Source of the DNA: Acidimicrobiales bacterium
Lineage (GTDB): Bacteria; Actinomycetota; Acidimicrobiia; Acidimicrobiales; Palsa-688
Assembly: GCA_019241495.1 (NCBI GenBank)
Contig: JAFAWZ010000248.1
Location: 1 to 13,859 of the forward strand
Length of the DNA: 13,859 nt
Direction: 5' to 3'
Notes under the pieces: model-generated
Databases searched by the model: none
What the model saw: only the letters and a program-made list of their open reading frames with translations
Told to the model about the DNA's origin: nothing
Position numbers and translations under genes: made by a program
Part shown: one piece after another, positions 12,815 through 13,859 of the stretch
Numbering within the stretch: position 1 is the first letter of the stretch
Layout of the letters: each line of letters begins with the position of its first letter

Positions 12815-13606
12815 GTGACCGGCGCCTCTCCCAAGGACGCGGTGGGTGTGTTGCGATCGCCGAAGTTCGCCGAGCTGATCGCCCAGGACATCCGGCTCAA
12901 GATCGCCAATGGCGAGCTCAGGGACGGGGACGCACTGCCGGTCGAAACGACTCTCACGAAGGAGTACGGGGTGTCGCGCCCGACGCTCCGAGAAGCGTTT
13001 CGCATCCTCGAGTCGGAAGGCCTCCTCATCATGCGACGCGGGGGACGCGGGGGCCCACGGGTTCAACACCCGTCGAGTCGCGCCGCGACGAACGGGATCC
13101 GGATGCTGCTGCAACTGCGCGGGGCCACGTTCGCCGACGTGTTCGCCGTACGACTGATCGTCGAGCATCCCGCGGCCCGACAGTTCGCATCGATCGCGAC
13201 CCTGCAGGACATCGCAGACCTCAAGCGGTTGGTGCAAGAGCAGGCCGAGGCTGCTCTGTCCGACCACCCGCTCGTCGCGGCACAGGTCCACGAGCTCGTC
13301 ATCGAACGGGCCGGCAATCCCCTCCTGGCCGTGCTCGGCGAGATCCTGGAGGAGTTGCTCGAGCTCGAGAACGTCACGTCGAGTCGAGGAACGTCCCACC
13401 AGGGCTTCGTCGAGAAGCGGGAGACGGCGCTCGAAGCCCACCAGAAGTTCGTCGCCTTCGTGGAAGCCCATGACGGTGCCGGGGCCGAGCAGTTCTGGCG
13501 CGATCACCTCTTGTCGTCGGCCACGCTGAGGGAGCAGAACCTGGTTCCGATCGAGCTTGCCCCGACCGGCCCGTTGTCAGCCCCGAATCGGGCTCGTGTC
13601 ATCTGA
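12815..13606 (+). CDS. GntR/FadR-family transcriptional regulator with FCD domain
   Basis: This 263-residue regulator starts at GTG 12815, with GGGGAG six bases upstream. Residues about 17-84 are the winged helix-turn-helix of the GntR family (IANGELRDGDALPVETTLTKEYGVSRPTLREAFRILESEGLL, wing MRRGGRGG). Residues about 98-240 are a helical FCD ligand-binding domain. Three His fit the FCD metal site: His159 (VHELVIERAGNPLL), His209 (EAHQKFVAF) and His231 (WRDHL). The Asp usually three or four residues before the first His is not evident (AAQVH). FCD regulators sense carboxylic acids, often with a bound metal, and usually repress a neighbouring catabolic gene. The divergent amidohydrolase gene is the obvious target, and the shared gap holds candidate operator dyads. 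Confidence 0.9.
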   Translation: MTGASPKDAVGVLRSPKFAELIAQDIRLKIANGELRDGDALPVETTLTKEYGVSRPTLREAFRILESEGLLIMRRGGRGGPRVQHPSSRAATNGIRMLLQLRGATFADVFAVRLIVEHPAARQFASIATLQDIADLKRLVQEQAEAALSDHPLVAAQVHELVIERAGNPLLAVLGEILEELLELENVTSSRGTSHQGFVEKRETALEAHQKFVAFVEAHDGAGAEQFWRDHLLSSATLREQNLVPIELAPTGPLSAPNRARVI

Positions 13607-13668
13607 TCCCGTGTGTCGAGGCCCGGCTTCGGGGCCCGCTGGTTCCGGGTGCGATTCGTGTAGGTCAG

Positions 13669-13741
13669 TGCCCCCGGGGTGACTCGAACACCCGACGCAC
13701 GGTTTAGGAAACCGACGCTCTATCCTCTGAGCTACGGGGGC
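13669..13741 (-). tRNA. tRNA-Arg, anticodon CCU
   Basis: The minus strand folds as a 73-base tRNA. The acceptor stem GCCCCCG/CGGGGGC is perfect, with discriminator A at 13669. The D arm is GCTC/GAGC with an AGAGGATA loop. The anticodon arm TCGGT-TTCCTAA-ACCGT has loop anticodon CCT, and its outermost pair is a T-T mismatch. The T arm is GGGTG-TTCGAGT-CACCC. No CCA is encoded, so it is added after transcription. Anticodon CCU reads AGG, a rare Arg codon in high-GC genomes. The gene lies 62 bases after the regulator stop and points towards it. Confidence 0.96.
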
Positions 13742-13857
13742 TCGGGTAACAAACTAGCTCCCATGAGAAGGGCCGGGGTCAAGAGGGTCCTGTGGGCTGC
13801 CACGATCGGCGGCAGTGTGGGATAGGCCTGCACCACGAGCGTGTCGTAGCTGGCGCA
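13732..13857 (-). CDS. Possible C-terminal end of a minus-strand gene running into the tRNA
   Basis: From the right edge, one minus-strand frame is open for 41 codons and ends at a TAG that lies inside the tRNA (its bases 8-10). Its first 25 codons end mostly in G or C (for example YDTLVVQAYPTLPPIVAAH), as expected of coding DNA in a high-GC genome; the rest is less biased. The reading depends on sequence beyond the window, and overlapping a tRNA by ten bases is unusual. No family was recognised. The same stretch holds TTGACC (minus strand, 13782-13777), which could instead be part of the tRNA promoter. Confidence 0.2.
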   Translation of the reverse strand, partial: CASYDTLVVQAYPTLPPIVAAHRTLLTPALLMGASLLPEPP

Positions 13858-13859
13858 GG

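Noticed and set aside
11583..12818. 411-codon plus-strand open frame opposite the amidohydrolase gene
   Set aside because: The minus-strand frame has a full set of family motifs and a good ribosome site; the plus-strand translation has none.
13579..13594. AGCCC/GGGCT hairpin near the end of the regulator gene as a terminator
   Set aside because: It lies inside the coding sequence, has only five base pairs and is not followed by T residues.
13763..13825. 20-codon plus-strand ORF starting at ATG 13763
   Set aside because: It is too short, has no convincing ribosome site and shows no family resemblance.

Overview
The window is high-GC DNA with GTG and TTG starts, lipoprotein signal peptides, a DUF2510 domain and a tRNA gene without an encoded CCA end. 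This points to an actinobacterium. An uncultivated or Acidimicrobiia-like lineage is possible, but that is inference. No phage, transposase or CRISPR was seen. Genes are dense and mostly on the plus strand up to 11518. No gene-free stretch exceeds 300 bases.

Layout. (1) 1-523: 3' part of an EAL-domain (c-di-GMP phosphodiesterase type) gene. (2) 755-2683: a membrane-anchored secreted protein with an N-terminal DUF2510 domain, one membrane segment, a Thr/Pro-rich stalk with 15-bp repeats and an uncharacterised C-terminal domain. (3) 2865-6379: a complete OpuC/ProU-type quaternary-amine ABC importer (ATPase, two permeases, lipoprotein binding protein), the first three genes overlapping end to end. 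An SCO1/SenC copper-binding lipoprotein follows (6432-7184). (4) 7325-10722: a tight trio of alpha/beta hydrolase, a MurF-like ligase whose usual N-terminal domain is replaced by membrane segments, and a D-Ala-D-Ala-ligase-like ATP-grasp enzyme. A dyad-symmetric promoter-like site and a tiny leader ORF precede it. (5) 10919-13606: a tandem ferredoxin-fold (ABM-like) protein, a convergent amidohydrolase-2 family hydrolase and a divergent GntR/FadR regulator, which together look like a small regulated catabolic locus. (6) 13669-13741: tRNA-Arg(CCU) on the minus strand.

The most interesting part is block 4. A Ddl-like enzyme makes a dipeptide and a MurF-like enzyme ligates a dipeptide, so the two are consecutive steps of one chemistry. 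Both are modified here: the MurF-like protein is membrane-embedded and lacks the domain that normally reads UDP-MurNAc-tripeptide, and the Ddl-like protein has changes in the loop that normally holds the second D-amino acid. With the hydrolase they could form a dedicated envelope-peptide modification module acting on a membrane-bound acceptor. This is a hypothesis from sequence, not a demonstrated function.

Several non-coding signals stand out: a 21-bp near-perfect palindrome before the ABM-like gene, a 20-bp tandem repeat that carries that gene's stop codon and fills the convergent junction, paired GTT/AAC dyads between the regulator and the amidohydrolase, and two stacked hairpins just before the SCO1 start.
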